Assembly (NCBI RefSeq): GCF_963259705.1
Contig: NC_081847.1
Coordinates: 92,518,389-92,582,388 of the forward strand
Reading direction: 5' to 3'
DNA length: 64,000 bases
From: Myotis daubentonii
Lineage: Eukaryota > Chordata > Mammalia > Chiroptera > Vespertilionidae
Below are positions 23,692-33,706 of this stretch, piece after piece (position 1 is the first letter of the stretch; every line of letters starts with the position of its first letter). A program made the position numbers and the translations under genes. The notes below the pieces were generated by a model that made no database searches, was not told the DNA's origin, and worked only from the letters and a program-made list of their open reading frames with translations.

Positions 23692-24059
23692 AGAATCTGC
23701 TACATGCCCAGTCCAGCTGGTGTGTCTCAGTGCTTGAGCATCAACCTCTGAACCAGGAGGTCACTGTTCAATTCCAGGTCAGGGCACAGGCCCAGGTTGT
23801 GGACTCAATCCCCAGTGCGGGTTGTACAGGAGGCAGCCAATCAATGATTCTCTCTCATCACTGATGTTTCTATCCCTCTCTCCTTCTCCTTTCCTCTTTG
23901 AAATCAATAAAAAATATCCTATATAATAAAAGAGAAACATGTAAATTGACCATCCCTCTGCTACACTCACCAGCCAATCAGGTGTGCGTATGCAAATTAA
24001 CTCAACAAAGATGGCTGGTTAATTTGCATACACAGGCGCCGGCGGAGAGCAGAGAGAGC

Positions 24060-24097
24060 CAGTGGCTTGGGGGGATGTGTCTCCCCCCAAGCCACTG
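24060..24097. repeat. Perfect 16-bp hairpin inside HeliBat
   Basis: Arms CAGTGGCTTGGGGGGA (24060-24075) and its exact complement (24082-24097) enclose a 6-nt loop. A related hairpin with 12-bp arms lies at 24135-24165. Confidence 0.9.
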
Positions 24098-24328
24098 GGC
24101 AGAGAGCAGAGCGGGAGGGCTGGTGGAGAGTGGAGTGGCTTGGGGAAATTGGCTCCCCAAGCCACCAGATGGGGAAGAGAGGGGGAGCTGGCAGCTTGAA
24201 GGACTTGGCAGAGTAGGAGGCCATGGGGATGGAGACAGAGCAGGAATGGAAAACCAAGAGCACGGGGAGCACCAGGAATTCTGGGAATCATAGTTCTGGT
24301 GGCAGATGGATCTCCTAGACACTAGAGC

Positions 24329-24549
24329 CAGCCGTGGGCAAACTATGGCCCGCGGGCCGGATCCAGCCCATTTGAAATGAATAAAACTAAAAAAAAAAAA
24401 AAAAAAAGACCCTACCCTTTTATGTAATGATGTTTACTTTTAATTTATATTAGTTCACACAAACACTCCATCCATGCTTTTGTTCCAGCCCTCCGGTCCA
24501 GTTTAAGAACCCATTGTGGCCCTCGAGTCAAAAAGTTTGCCCACCCCTA
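24329..24549 (+). mobile_element. hAT-like element (GTGGGCAAACT family) inside HeliBat
   Basis: 221 bp from CAGCCGTGGGCAAACTATGG to AAGTTTGCCCACCCCTA, with the flanking 8-mer CACTAGAG on both sides (one base offset on the left). An A run and GCGGGCCGGATCC mark the family. The same element in reverse lies at 55049. Confidence 0.9.
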
Positions 24550-24928
24550 CACTAGAGCAAAGTGAGCCTGGAGCAAGTTACTGTTGAAGTGGGGGATGGA
24601 GGGAAAGCAAAGGTGAGAGCTATAAGGAAAATCAGAGTGTCTAGGAAAAATTAAAGGGAAGATATCCTAAAACTTCCAGGAAATCTCCACCAATGGAGCA
24701 AAGAAAAAAAAAAGACTCTATTATTCTGTGAAAAACAGACCAAACTGAGTTGGGGTCTCAGACAATTCGCTCATATGATTGCAAAGATAGACAGAAACTC
24801 CTGGATTGGAGAGGGCTCCCCTGAAGGCTCCCAGATTGGAGAGGGTACAGGTTTGGCTGAGGAACCCCCACACCCCCAAATGCATGAATGTCATGCACCG
24901 GGCCTCTAATATATATAGAATCTGCTAC

Positions 24929-26554
24929 CTGTTGAAGCATCTTGAGTGAAATAAAGGTCCTGAGAGCGAAAACAAACACATCCTCAGACAACTTCCTTCA
25001 AGGAAGAAAAGGTAGAAGAGGAAGGGGGCAGAATTGAGCAACGGTGTTTGCACACAACTTATATATCAATCTGCACATAAGCAGTGTCAAATACTGTGCA
25101 TGGCTTCTGCCTTCTCAGAAGGAAACTGAGAAAGAAACCTTGGTGGGATGGTGAGGGCTTGTGCTGGTCATGGATGCTGTGAGGCTGGGAAGCATGCGGG
25201 TCCTGCTGGTGTGACATTTCCTCCACAGTGGACTGCATACCGCTTTCTCCTCCACTGTCATGGCTGCCCCCGTTTTTGTGGCTCTAGGTTACAAAGATTA
25301 TTTGTGGCAAGGGTATAAGCAACACCAGGATGCACCGTCTCATTCACTTTGATGTTATTTGTTCTAGGGATGAAACAGATATGATGAAACTCCTGCTTCA
25401 AACCAACCCTGACTGTGTGCTCACAGTGCCAACTCTGGGGCTCTGTCCTCAGCTGCAGTGTGCGTAAATGAAGAGGCGATCTATTTTCCTGCTATTTCTT
25501 AATCGGTAATATGATCGTGAGTGGGGTAAAAGGCCTCAGGGTTTCTCTCCCTGAGACTTTTTACGTTGCCTTTGACTCAATTACGAGATTGAGACCCGAG
25601 CGGGATTAATCGCTGGTAGTCTTGTCTCCGCAGGGTTTTGTTTCTCTCCCCCATCATTGGTAATAACCTCTGCTTCTGTTTCATAATGGGATGGAAAGGC
25701 GGCACCTGTACAAAATGAGGGCAAATAATTGTATTATTCTTTAAATGAGCCCCTTGAAATGGCAAGGAAGGGACGTTGTAAATCTGTTTTACTGGGATGT
25801 AGATTGCGCTTTTATAGGCCTAAGTTTGTGAGACGCTACACTGTATTACCATTTTCAGGACCCCACCGAGGGCCACCACGGTAATGGTAATCACAATAAT
25901 TACAGGCGCAGACAGCAAAGATCTTCCAATCAGTCAGCTGTCTCTAGGCAACCGGGCTTAGCAAGACTAACAATTGGCACCTCTCATATTCATGTAAGAA
26001 TAAAACTCTCAGAATGTAGTCATTACCGAACGGATGCCTTCAGCCCTCCGACATCTAATGGGTTTGCCATTTATCTCCAGTGTCTGAGACAGGCACTAAC
26101 TCTCCAATTCATAATGGTGATCTCTGTTCCCTTTGTGCCAAATACTTGATGGTTAATTCAAATGTAATTTTGACTAAAAGTCAGACATGGGGCTTATTAA
26201 ATTCATAACAAATTACTCTTCCCAAATACAAGATTTCTATCGGGAGTTAGAATGTATATAACCACATGCCATAGCTATGTTACCATATGACACAAGTCCA
26301 CAGGCCTTCCAGTGTTAAGCCCTGGGGATCTATTCTTTGGGCCATGTCTCTTTATAACTCCTTTAGCATTTTGACTGAATTAACAGGACAGTTAACCCAA
26401 AAATTTTTAAAGGATGCCATTTTAGATAAAAATCTTAGACAAAGTTGTTAGCATATCACTAAGTATCTTCTGTCCTTTAAAAACAGGGATCAGAGTAATG
26501 AACCCTAGAAACAATAAGCATATATTTAATATTAGCTGACCTTGCATTTGTACA
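24929..26554. other. Repeat-poor block
   Basis: No recognised element. The part 25540-26270 has balanced composition, no repeats and several homeodomain-type sites (GGATTAATCG, CAATAATTACAGG). Confidence 0.4.
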
Positions 26555-26960
26555 GTGGTTTACTTCTTTTTCTAGCTTTTTCAAATTCAGAATCCTGATT
26601 GATTGATTGATTGATTGATTTCAGAGAGGAAGGGAGAAGGACAGATAGAAACATGAATGATGAGAGAGAATCATGGATCGGCTGCCTTCTGCACACCCCC
26701 TACTGGGGATCAAACCCCCAACCTGGGCATGTGCCCCAACCAGGATTCAAACTGTGGCCTCCTGGTTCATAGGTCAATGCTCAACCACTAAGCCATTCTG
26801 GCCAGGCACCCCATCTGATTCTTAACCAACCTTGTAAGTTAAGCAGGGGAAGATCTTTACTCTGAATTTTCAGGTAAGAAACATGAGGCGCTAAAAGGTC
26901 ATAAGGTTTACCCAAGGTCACCAGGGCAGAGCGAGGACAAGTACTGATGGGAAATGTCAC
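26555..26960 (+). repeat. MIR remnant split by a VES SINE
   Basis: 'catttgtacagtggtttac' before the SINE and 'gattcttaaccaaccttgtaagtt...ttttcaggtaagaaacatgaggcgctaaa...acccaaggtcacc' after it follow the MIR/MIRc order. Confidence 0.5.
26596..26808 (-). mobile_element. VES SINE with (ATTG)n tail
   Basis: A minus-strand copy of the 'ggtcatgg' subfamily inserted in the MIR. Its tail has turned into five ATTG units (26597-26618). Confidence 0.9.
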
Positions 26961-28240
26961 ACTGAGTTAGCTGCTGCACAGCCGAGGCCGGGTGTGGGGA
27001 GGGAGGTGGAGCCTATGCTCTCTGAATCCACAGGCATATTCCTGGATTCTTCAGTATTCACGCACAATCTCACCTGGTCCCGGCAGCTCTGTGTTGGATT
27101 GGAAAACGTGTGTTTTGTGCAGTACCAGGCCTGTAAGAGTCCTCCTTTGGGCTCTATGATGTCTACCCGGCACTGTATCAGGCAGTCTATGCAGTCGTTC
27201 TTTGTGTAGCTAATGTGCCCAGGTCTACAGGGACCTTGCTTCTCAGTAGGAGGCTCCCTCACTGGGAAACCATGTCTCTCCCATGGAGCTGCTCTGCTCC
27301 TAGGCTGGTTAAGCGAGAGTGACCTTTGGTGGAAAGAGCAGCAGTCCCATTGACCACCCTTTTCTCCCTCAACATAACCGCATGGACACAAGGGGAGCCA
27401 CACTGGGTTGCTGTTTTTATCCTATGCTCTCTTCCTCTCCCTCTCTTTACTGTTAAAATGTCTCAAGCAGAATAGGTGCAAGAGGCCAAAAATGCAAGCC
27501 TATCCCACATTTGTCTACATAATTAAAACTATTTGCAGTAGAAATATACTGAAAGTTTACTTTCTAGTAGCAAATCTACAACAACTCTGAGACCAAGAAT
27601 GTCGGCCAGGGAGACAAGTGGGGCAGCCCATCCTCCTCTCTGCTTCCTCCACTCTGTGTTCCCAGGCTCCGGGCAACCAGAGCCTCTGGGGTCCTCCTGA
27701 CCCACAGTGGCAGATGGAGGACTTTCAGAGGGATTTATTAGGGTCCGCTAATTAAGTAATTCTCACTGGGGTGCTAATGACCTCTCAAGCGAAATATTAG
27801 ATTTTTGATAGAGGTAATGGAGCTTCACCCCAAGATATGCTTTCCAGTGACAGAATTTGATGCAATCTGCCAGGAAGATGTCACAAAAGTTGGGGCACAG
27901 TTGGATGTCATCCCACACATAATCTCTTGGGGGTAGCTCCTAATGCCCCTATAAGATTCATATTAAAATTCTATATTGTTTTGAAACAGAATGTTTTCAA
28001 GGCCTGAGAGAGAAACACAGATGCTCTAGCTGAGTACTGAGTCAAAAACTTATGTAGAAACTATTATTTTCCTGGATGAAAGACTATCTTCAAAGTTTTA
28101 GATCTACTTCCTAATCTATTTTTTTTTGATATGGATATTTTTGGCTTCCAAATTTCAGGAAAATTAACCCACTTTTTATTTTCTTACCCTTCTCTTTTTT
28201 TTTTTATATGCATCCCAAGTAGTTAAAGCAAGTCTTATTT
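26961..28240. other. No recognised feature; one longer open frame
   Basis: A 148-codon minus-strand frame spans 26957-27403. It has a cysteine-containing middle (about residues 85-115) but no family I recognise, and a second frame overlaps it on plus. It may be chance or a fragment of an old retroelement. The rest is single-copy-looking. Confidence 0.3.
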
Positions 28241-28257
28241 GAAAGGAGGCAGCTATG

Positions 28258-30032
28258 ATGAAAAAAAAAAAGGCCCCGAATAGCTGCAGCAATCCTGAGA
28301 AAGAAGAACAAAGTAGGAGGGATCTCAATACCAGATATCAAGCTGTATTACAAAGCCACTGTCCTCAAAACTTCCTGGTACTGACACAAGAACAGACATA
28401 TAGACAAATGGAACAGAACAGAAATCCACCCAAGCCGTTATGCTCAATTAATATTTGACAAAGGAGGCAAGAGCATACAATGGAGTCAAGACAATCTCGA
28501 CAATAAATGGTGCTGGGAAAATTGCTGAGATATGTGCAAAAGAAAAAAAAAAAAAAGAAACTAGACCACCAACTTACACCATACACAAAAATAAACTCAA
28601 AATGGATAATGGACTTAAACGTGCAGAAAACCACAAAAATCTTAGAGGAAACCACAGGCAGCAAAATATCAGACATATAGGTAGCAATATCTTTACCAAT
28701 ACAGCTCCTAGGACAATGGAAACTAAGGAGAAAATAAATAAATGGGACTACATCAAAATAAAAAGCTTCTGCACAGCAAATGAAACCATCAACAAAACAA
28801 CAAGATAGCCCACTGCATGGGAGAATGTATTTGCCAATGTTATCACCAATAAGGGTTTAATCTCCAACATTTACAGGGAATTCATGCAACTTAACAAAAG
28901 GAAGATAAACAATACAATCAAAAAAATGGGCAATGGACCTAAGTAGATACTTTTCAAAGAAGACATAAAGAAGGCCAAGAGACATATGAAAACATGCTCA
29001 AAGTCACTAATCATCAGAGAGATGCAAATCAAAATGACAATGAAGTACCATCTCACACCTGTCAGAATGGCTATCATCAACAAATCAAAAAACTACAAGT
29101 GCTAGAGAGGATGTGGAGAAAAAGGAACCCTCATGCACTGCTGGTGGGAATGCAGACTGATGCAGCCACTGTGAAAAACAGTATGGAGTGTCCTCAAAAA
29201 ATTAAAAATGGAACTGCCTTATAACCCAGTAATCCCATTTCTAGGAATATATCCCAAGAAACCAGAAACACAAATCAGAAAGAATATGTGCATCCCTATG
29301 TTCATAGCAGCACAATGTACAATTGCTAAGATTTGGAAACAACCTAAGCATCCATCAGCAGAAGAATCGATTTAAAAACTATGGTAGGAGGTCTTACCAT
29401 TTACAACAGCATAGATGGACCTGGAGAGCATCTTGCTGAGCTAAATAAGCCAGTCCGAGAAAGATAAATATCACATGATCTCACTCATATGTGGCATATA
29501 GTGAACAACATAAACTGATGAAAAAAATAGATCGAGACAGAAGCATCGACTGACTGTCAAACCTCAGAGGGAAGGCAGGGGGCCAGGGGGTAAGAGATCA
29601 ACTGAAGGACTTGTACGCATGCATATGAGCATAAAATGAGTTCGCGTGTCACCTCTGACACGCGTGTCATAGGTTCGCCATCACTGGCATAACCAATGGA
29701 CACAGACATTAGGGGGTGAGTGCATGTGTTGGGGGCAGGAGTGGCCAGGGAGAGGTCAATGGGGGGAAAAGGAGACATATGTAATACTTTAATCATTAAA
29801 GAATTAAAATAATAATAATATTGTAATAGCTATGTACGGGCCGGGGGGGGGGGTACTTGAAATATCAGGGGGACCACTCTGTAAAGTATATGATTGTCTA
29901 ACCACTATGTTGTACACCTGACACTAATACAGAATAATAGTGAATATGAACTATAATTGAAAAAAGATGGAAAACTGTATATGTTTTTCATCACAATAAA
30001 AAGTAAAAATTGGAAAAAAAAGAAAAGAAAAA
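28258..30032 (+). mobile_element. 5'-truncated L1 (ORF2 3' end plus extended 3' UTR)
   Basis: The element begins within the 3' part of ORF2, the reverse-transcriptase protein gene, and runs through the 3' UTR to an A-rich tail. A perfect 17-bp duplication GAAAGGAGGCAGCTATG flanks the whole unit (28241-28257, 30033-30049). ORF2 is broken by stops and frameshifts and by an A run near 28540-28557, so it is dead. The usual L1 3' tail is reached near 29800, yet the unit continues to 30032 with sequence like an older L1 3' end and an AATAAA at about 29994. A 54-bp hAT scrap sits inside at 29633. Confidence 0.92.
29633..29686 (-). mobile_element. 54-bp one-ended hAT fragment inside the L1
   Basis: It matches the last 54 bp of the 1961-2195 hAT, ending GGTTCGCCATCACTG, but has no opposite terminus. 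GCAT occurs on both sides (29629-29632, 29687-29690). The L1 at 16830 shows the same site uninterrupted. Confidence 0.85.
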
Positions 30033-30049
30033 GAAAGGAGGCAGCTATG

Positions 30050-30539
30050 GTAGTCAAATGCCTCTAACATATATGCCCCCCAGAGCATATTACACGTGTA
30101 CACGCTCTCGGACCCCTAGATCAGTTATGCACTTGGCTGTCATAGAGAAGCAGCCGAGCATTCCTTCCCAAAGGGAAGGCTAGTGGCTGAGTCTTGCTTT
30201 CAGTCTCATCCCATCGTACCTTCCCCAGGGCAGACAATCCAGCAATGATCCTGTATTCGGTAATCATTTGGGTGCTGCTGTGGGCTAGGTCCTTGAGTTC
30301 TAAAATGTCTACACAGCATATACCTGGCCTTCTCCTGGCTTAGAACATGTGGCACTCACACCACGCATCCAGAATGAAATATGGACATGAATTATGCATC
30401 CCATTGTCCCAGATCCTCGACCAGGGGAACTTGGCACAGAAGAATATCTGTAATTTCACCGTAAAAAGAAAGTAAATGAGAAAAACAGGCAGAGAGAATA
30501 GGATGAGGAAAAACGTGGATATGTGACGTGCATTAAAAG
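30050..30539. other. No recognised feature
   Basis: Mixed single-copy-looking DNA. Confidence 0.35.
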
Positions 30540-30715
30540 CAGAGTGGCCCCCAAACCTGGAATCCATTAAAATTACCCAGGGAGCTTTTTAAAATTTATA
30601 TTTCTGGGTTCTACCAAAAAAAAAAAAATCAATGAATCAGGAGCTTAGGGAGATGGGGACCAAAAATCCATATTTAATAGTAATCGGACTGCTAGCCTGC
30701 CTTGCTTTTGGGAAC
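30540..30715 (+). mobile_element. MER5A-like ancient hAT remnant
   Basis: 'ccccaaacctggaatccattaaaattacccagggagcttttt' through a diverged middle to 'ttgggaaccaatg' matches MER5A order. An A run interrupts it near 30616-30628. Strand labelling is conventional only. Confidence 0.45.
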
Positions 30716-30739
30716 CAATGACCTAATTTGGGGGGTACA

Positions 30740-31000
30740 TTCACTCTTTCAAAGATTATTTATGGACCTTCTAATATGCACCAGACCTGATTTTAGATGC
30801 TCGGACAAAGTAGGCCCAGCTCCACGGTGTAGCTGACATCCTAGTGGTCTGAGGCAGATGCTACTCTAAGTGCAACCCACGGATTAACTAAATTCTTCTG
30901 CACTAAAACCTGATCAGGACTTCATTTCCCTTGTGAGAAAAGCTAAGGCACGACGAGTTTAAGTAATTTATCTAGGTTACACAGCTAGCGGGAGGGGGAC
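30740..31000 (+). repeat. MIR-like remnant
   Basis: It begins '...attatttatggaccttctaatatgcaccagacctg' and ends '...taaggcacgacgagtttaagtaatttatctaggttacacagctag', parallel to the MIR 5' and core/3' blocks. Confidence 0.5.
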
Positions 31001-31457
31001 CGAGAATTCTCAGGTGCGACATAACGCCAGGGCTCTCCTGCGGGGCTGGCTGCAGAAGTCGCAGAGCTCAGTGTACAGGGAAAATGCAAGGCCACTTGTT
31101 CAAAACACAGGAAACTGCTGCTAAAGGTGTTAAAATAGCAAGTGTTTTCCCCTTTTCCATGCCTCTCTCGCAACTTGTGCTGTGGTTATTTACTCTACGA
31201 TGTTACTCCACGGAAGACAAATTAAATTGTGAATGATCACACGACTGCTGCCATTCATCTTTCTACTGCACAATGCCAGTTCTAAAAGCAGATGCAAGCG
31301 CATTTAACTCGTACGGGAGATCATGGAAATGACACAATTTGCATTTCATAGTGTATACAGTCTTCTTACTGGAGCAGCAGAAATACTCACACACAAAGCA
31401 ACTCAATCTACTTCCTGAGAGACACAAACTTTACCAACACTCTTCGATACCTTAGAC

Positions 31458-31692
31458 CAGTGATGGCGAACCTATGACACGCGTGTCAGAGGTGACATGC
31501 GAACTCATTTTTTTGGTTGATTTTTCTTTGTTAAATGGCATTTAAATATATAAAATAAATATCAAAAATATAAGTCTTTGTTTTACTATGGTTGCAAAGA
31601 TCAAAAAATTTCTATATGTGACACGGCACCAGAGTTAAGTTAGGGTTTTTCAAAATGCTGACACGCCGAGCTCAAAAGGTTCGCCATCAGTG
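31458..31692 (+). mobile_element. hAT-like element (CAGTGATGGCGAACC family)
   Basis: 235 bp with terminal inverted repeats; the perfect 8-bp duplication CCTTAGAC flanks it (31450-31457, 31693-31700). Nearly identical to 50326-50550, implying recent mobility. Confidence 0.95.
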
Positions 31693-31864
31693 CCTTAGAC
31701 TCATGGACTTGTAAGGAAGTTCTGAAAGGAGAAGAACCGAGTTGTCTTGAGCTTCCTTCTACATCCTTAGCACCCGCCCCTGTGCTCATCCTAACACGAT
31801 GGTGGGTCCCCTTCAAGGTGCCTTCCACCTGCTCCCTGCGATCCTCACAGCGATGCTGGGAAGT

Positions 31865-32340
31865 GTGCGCTGTTTGTGGTCGGCAGAATAACGTCTCGCA
31901 GATGCGTTCACGCCCTATCGCCCAGAACCTGTAACCATGAAGGGGGCACTAATATTGCAGATGAAATTAAATTTGCTAATCAGCTGATCTAAAATAGGGA
32001 GATGACTGTGGGTTATGTGGGTGCACCCTAAGTGATCACAGGGTCCTTCAGAGAGGAACAGAGGCTGGCAGTGGTTTAACGTGAGCATGATGAACCCATC
32101 AGAGCTGGCTCTAAGTCGGAAGGGGTCCAGAAGCCACGGCACATGGGCAGTCTCGAGAAGTGGAAAGGCAAGGATACGGATTCGCCCCTCGAGACTCCAG
32201 AAAAGAATTCAGACCTGCCTCAGACTTCTGAGCTACCCAACATGTCTTGTACTGGTGGCTCTCATTATCTTTCTATTGGGTACTGTTGATATAGGACATT
32301 GTTACTTATAAACAGTAGCTTAATAAATATTTTAAAATAA
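31865..32340 (+). mobile_element. Ancient MaLR/LTR-like repeat
   Basis: The order 'gcagatgaaattaaatttgctaatc...agggagatgactgtgggttatgtgggtgcaccctaagtgatcacagggtccttcaga...gaagtggaaaggcaaggatacggattc' matches a widespread mammalian LTR-type repeat. Exact family unresolved. Confidence 0.45.
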
Positions 32341-33320
32341 ATGATCACTTTTCAGCCAACAATAGTCTCTCCCGTGAAGACTTGACCACATAGCTAGCTC
32401 ACCATTTCACACATAACTGCCTCCACTAAGGAAGAGCAGCTGCGCAGCACGAACCATGTTGTCCTTTGGTGAAAATTAAGAACTCGGCTGTCTCCTCGGA
32501 CAGCTTTCTGGACATTCTGCATTCCCCATGTGTCGTTTTCTTAAGTTATACTCCAAGAAGGTGCTACGTTTATCATTCTAATCCACGACAATGTCACCAT
32601 GGAGGGGCCTGCACGTCTTGAAGATATTTATTTGCCACTGTGCTGTGCATTATTGCTTTCCTAAGGCATTTCTGGGAAAACCTTTTAAAGAAAGCAAATA
32701 GATGATATAAGCACAGCTTTTTAGTGCTTGCAAAAAAAAAAATCAACTAAGAGCTGTTAACTTTTTTGTGGACCAAGCAATTATTGAAGAAGCTTATTAT
32801 TATACCTGATAACATGGCGGCCCATTCCCAGGGGAAGTGGGATGCAAATCTTTTACAAGCCTGGGTTTCAGGGTGGACGCTTAGATTTTAGTCTTCCGGG
32901 CTCCTTGCCCTGCGCACGTTTATTTTTCAGGCCCGGGTCCCTTTGCCGCGTGCTCTGTCATTGCTCCCAGCACTGCCCTCAGCTCCGCCAGGGCCTGGAA
33001 GCCCGTGGGCACTTTTCACGCAGAGAAGCTGCCGGCCCAATACTCCCTACTCAGTTCCTATGCACAGCGAGGGGGGGTTCCCAGCATAATCCCACCTGTC
33101 CTCTCCATGGCCACACTCGGTTGCTCTTCCCTTTTCATTCCAAGCATCGCCTCTGCCTCCACCTTTCACTCCCTGCACAGGTCCGGGGCGTGTCCCCATG
33201 GCCAGGCGCTCACCCTGCGCGCCGCTGAGCTGGTTCTGATCTTCCCTCTCGGAGTTTGTTGTGACAGGACGGGGAGCAGGAGCCGCAGAGAAAGCTGCTG
33301 CTCTCCCCTCAGCCTGTTTC
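32341..33320. other. No recognised feature
   Basis: AT-rich to 32830, then GC-richer to 33320 with overlapping open frames on plus (128 and 122 codons) and minus and no recognisable product. Confidence 0.35.
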
Positions 33321-33706
33321 CGTGTGTGTGTGTGTGTGAGTGTGTGTGTGTATGTGTGTGTATGTGTGTGTGAGAGTGTGTGCGTGTGTATGTGCGTGTG
33401 TATGTGCGTGTGTATGTGTGTGAGAGTGTGTGCGTGTGTATGTGCGTGTGTATGTGCGTGTGTATGTGTGTGAGAGTGTGTGCATGTGTATGTGTGTGTA
33501 TGTGTGTGTGTATGTGTGCGTGAGAGTGTGTGTGTGAGTGTGTGTGTGTGTGAGTGTGTGTGTGAGTGTGTGTATGTGTGTATGAGAGTGTGTGTATGAG
33601 AGTGTGTGTGTGTGTGAGTGTGTGTATGTGTGTATGAGAGTGTGTGTATGAGAGTGTGTGTGTGTGTGAGTGTGTGTATGTGTGCGTGAGAGTGTGTGTG
33701 TGTGTG
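33321..33706. repeat. 386-bp compound (GT)n array with higher-order units
   Basis: GT repeats interspersed with GC, AT and GAGA steps. Three phases starting GAGAGTGTGTG at 33372, 33422 and 33472 define a 50-bp higher-order unit; a unit of about 54 bp repeats in the second half. The His/Thr-rich and Val/Cys-rich open frames across it are artefacts. Confidence 0.95.

Larger units (their letters stand above)
23917..24909 (+). mobile_element. HeliBat-type non-autonomous Helitron
   Basis: It begins TCCTATATAATAAAAG, preceded by A, and ends with a hairpin (GCATGAATGTCATGC, near 24883) followed by ACCGGGCCTCTAA, then T. This is the Helitron pattern of 5' TC, 3' hairpin with CTAR end, insertion between A and T and no target duplication. 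An inverted pair of octamer-like ATGCAAAT motifs lies near 23989 and 24021. There is no Rep/helicase coding sequence. A hAT element lies within it at 24329-24549. Confidence 0.92.
23704..24916 (+). mobile_element. VES SINE whose A-rich tail holds a HeliBat element
   Basis: The SINE body is 23704-23916; its A-rich end is interrupted by the Helitron and a few tail bases resume at 24910. AGAATCTGCTAC lies on both sides (23692-23703, 24917-24928), proving that the 12-bp SINE duplication was separated by the later insertion. Confidence 0.92.

Noticed and set aside
26957..27403. 148-codon minus-strand open frame as a gene
   Set aside because: No recognised family, an overlapping open frame on the other strand and no start or splice support. 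Kept only as unexplained.
28255..29224. Several 67-117-codon frames on plus
   Set aside because: They are fragments of a broken L1 ORF2, not separate genes.
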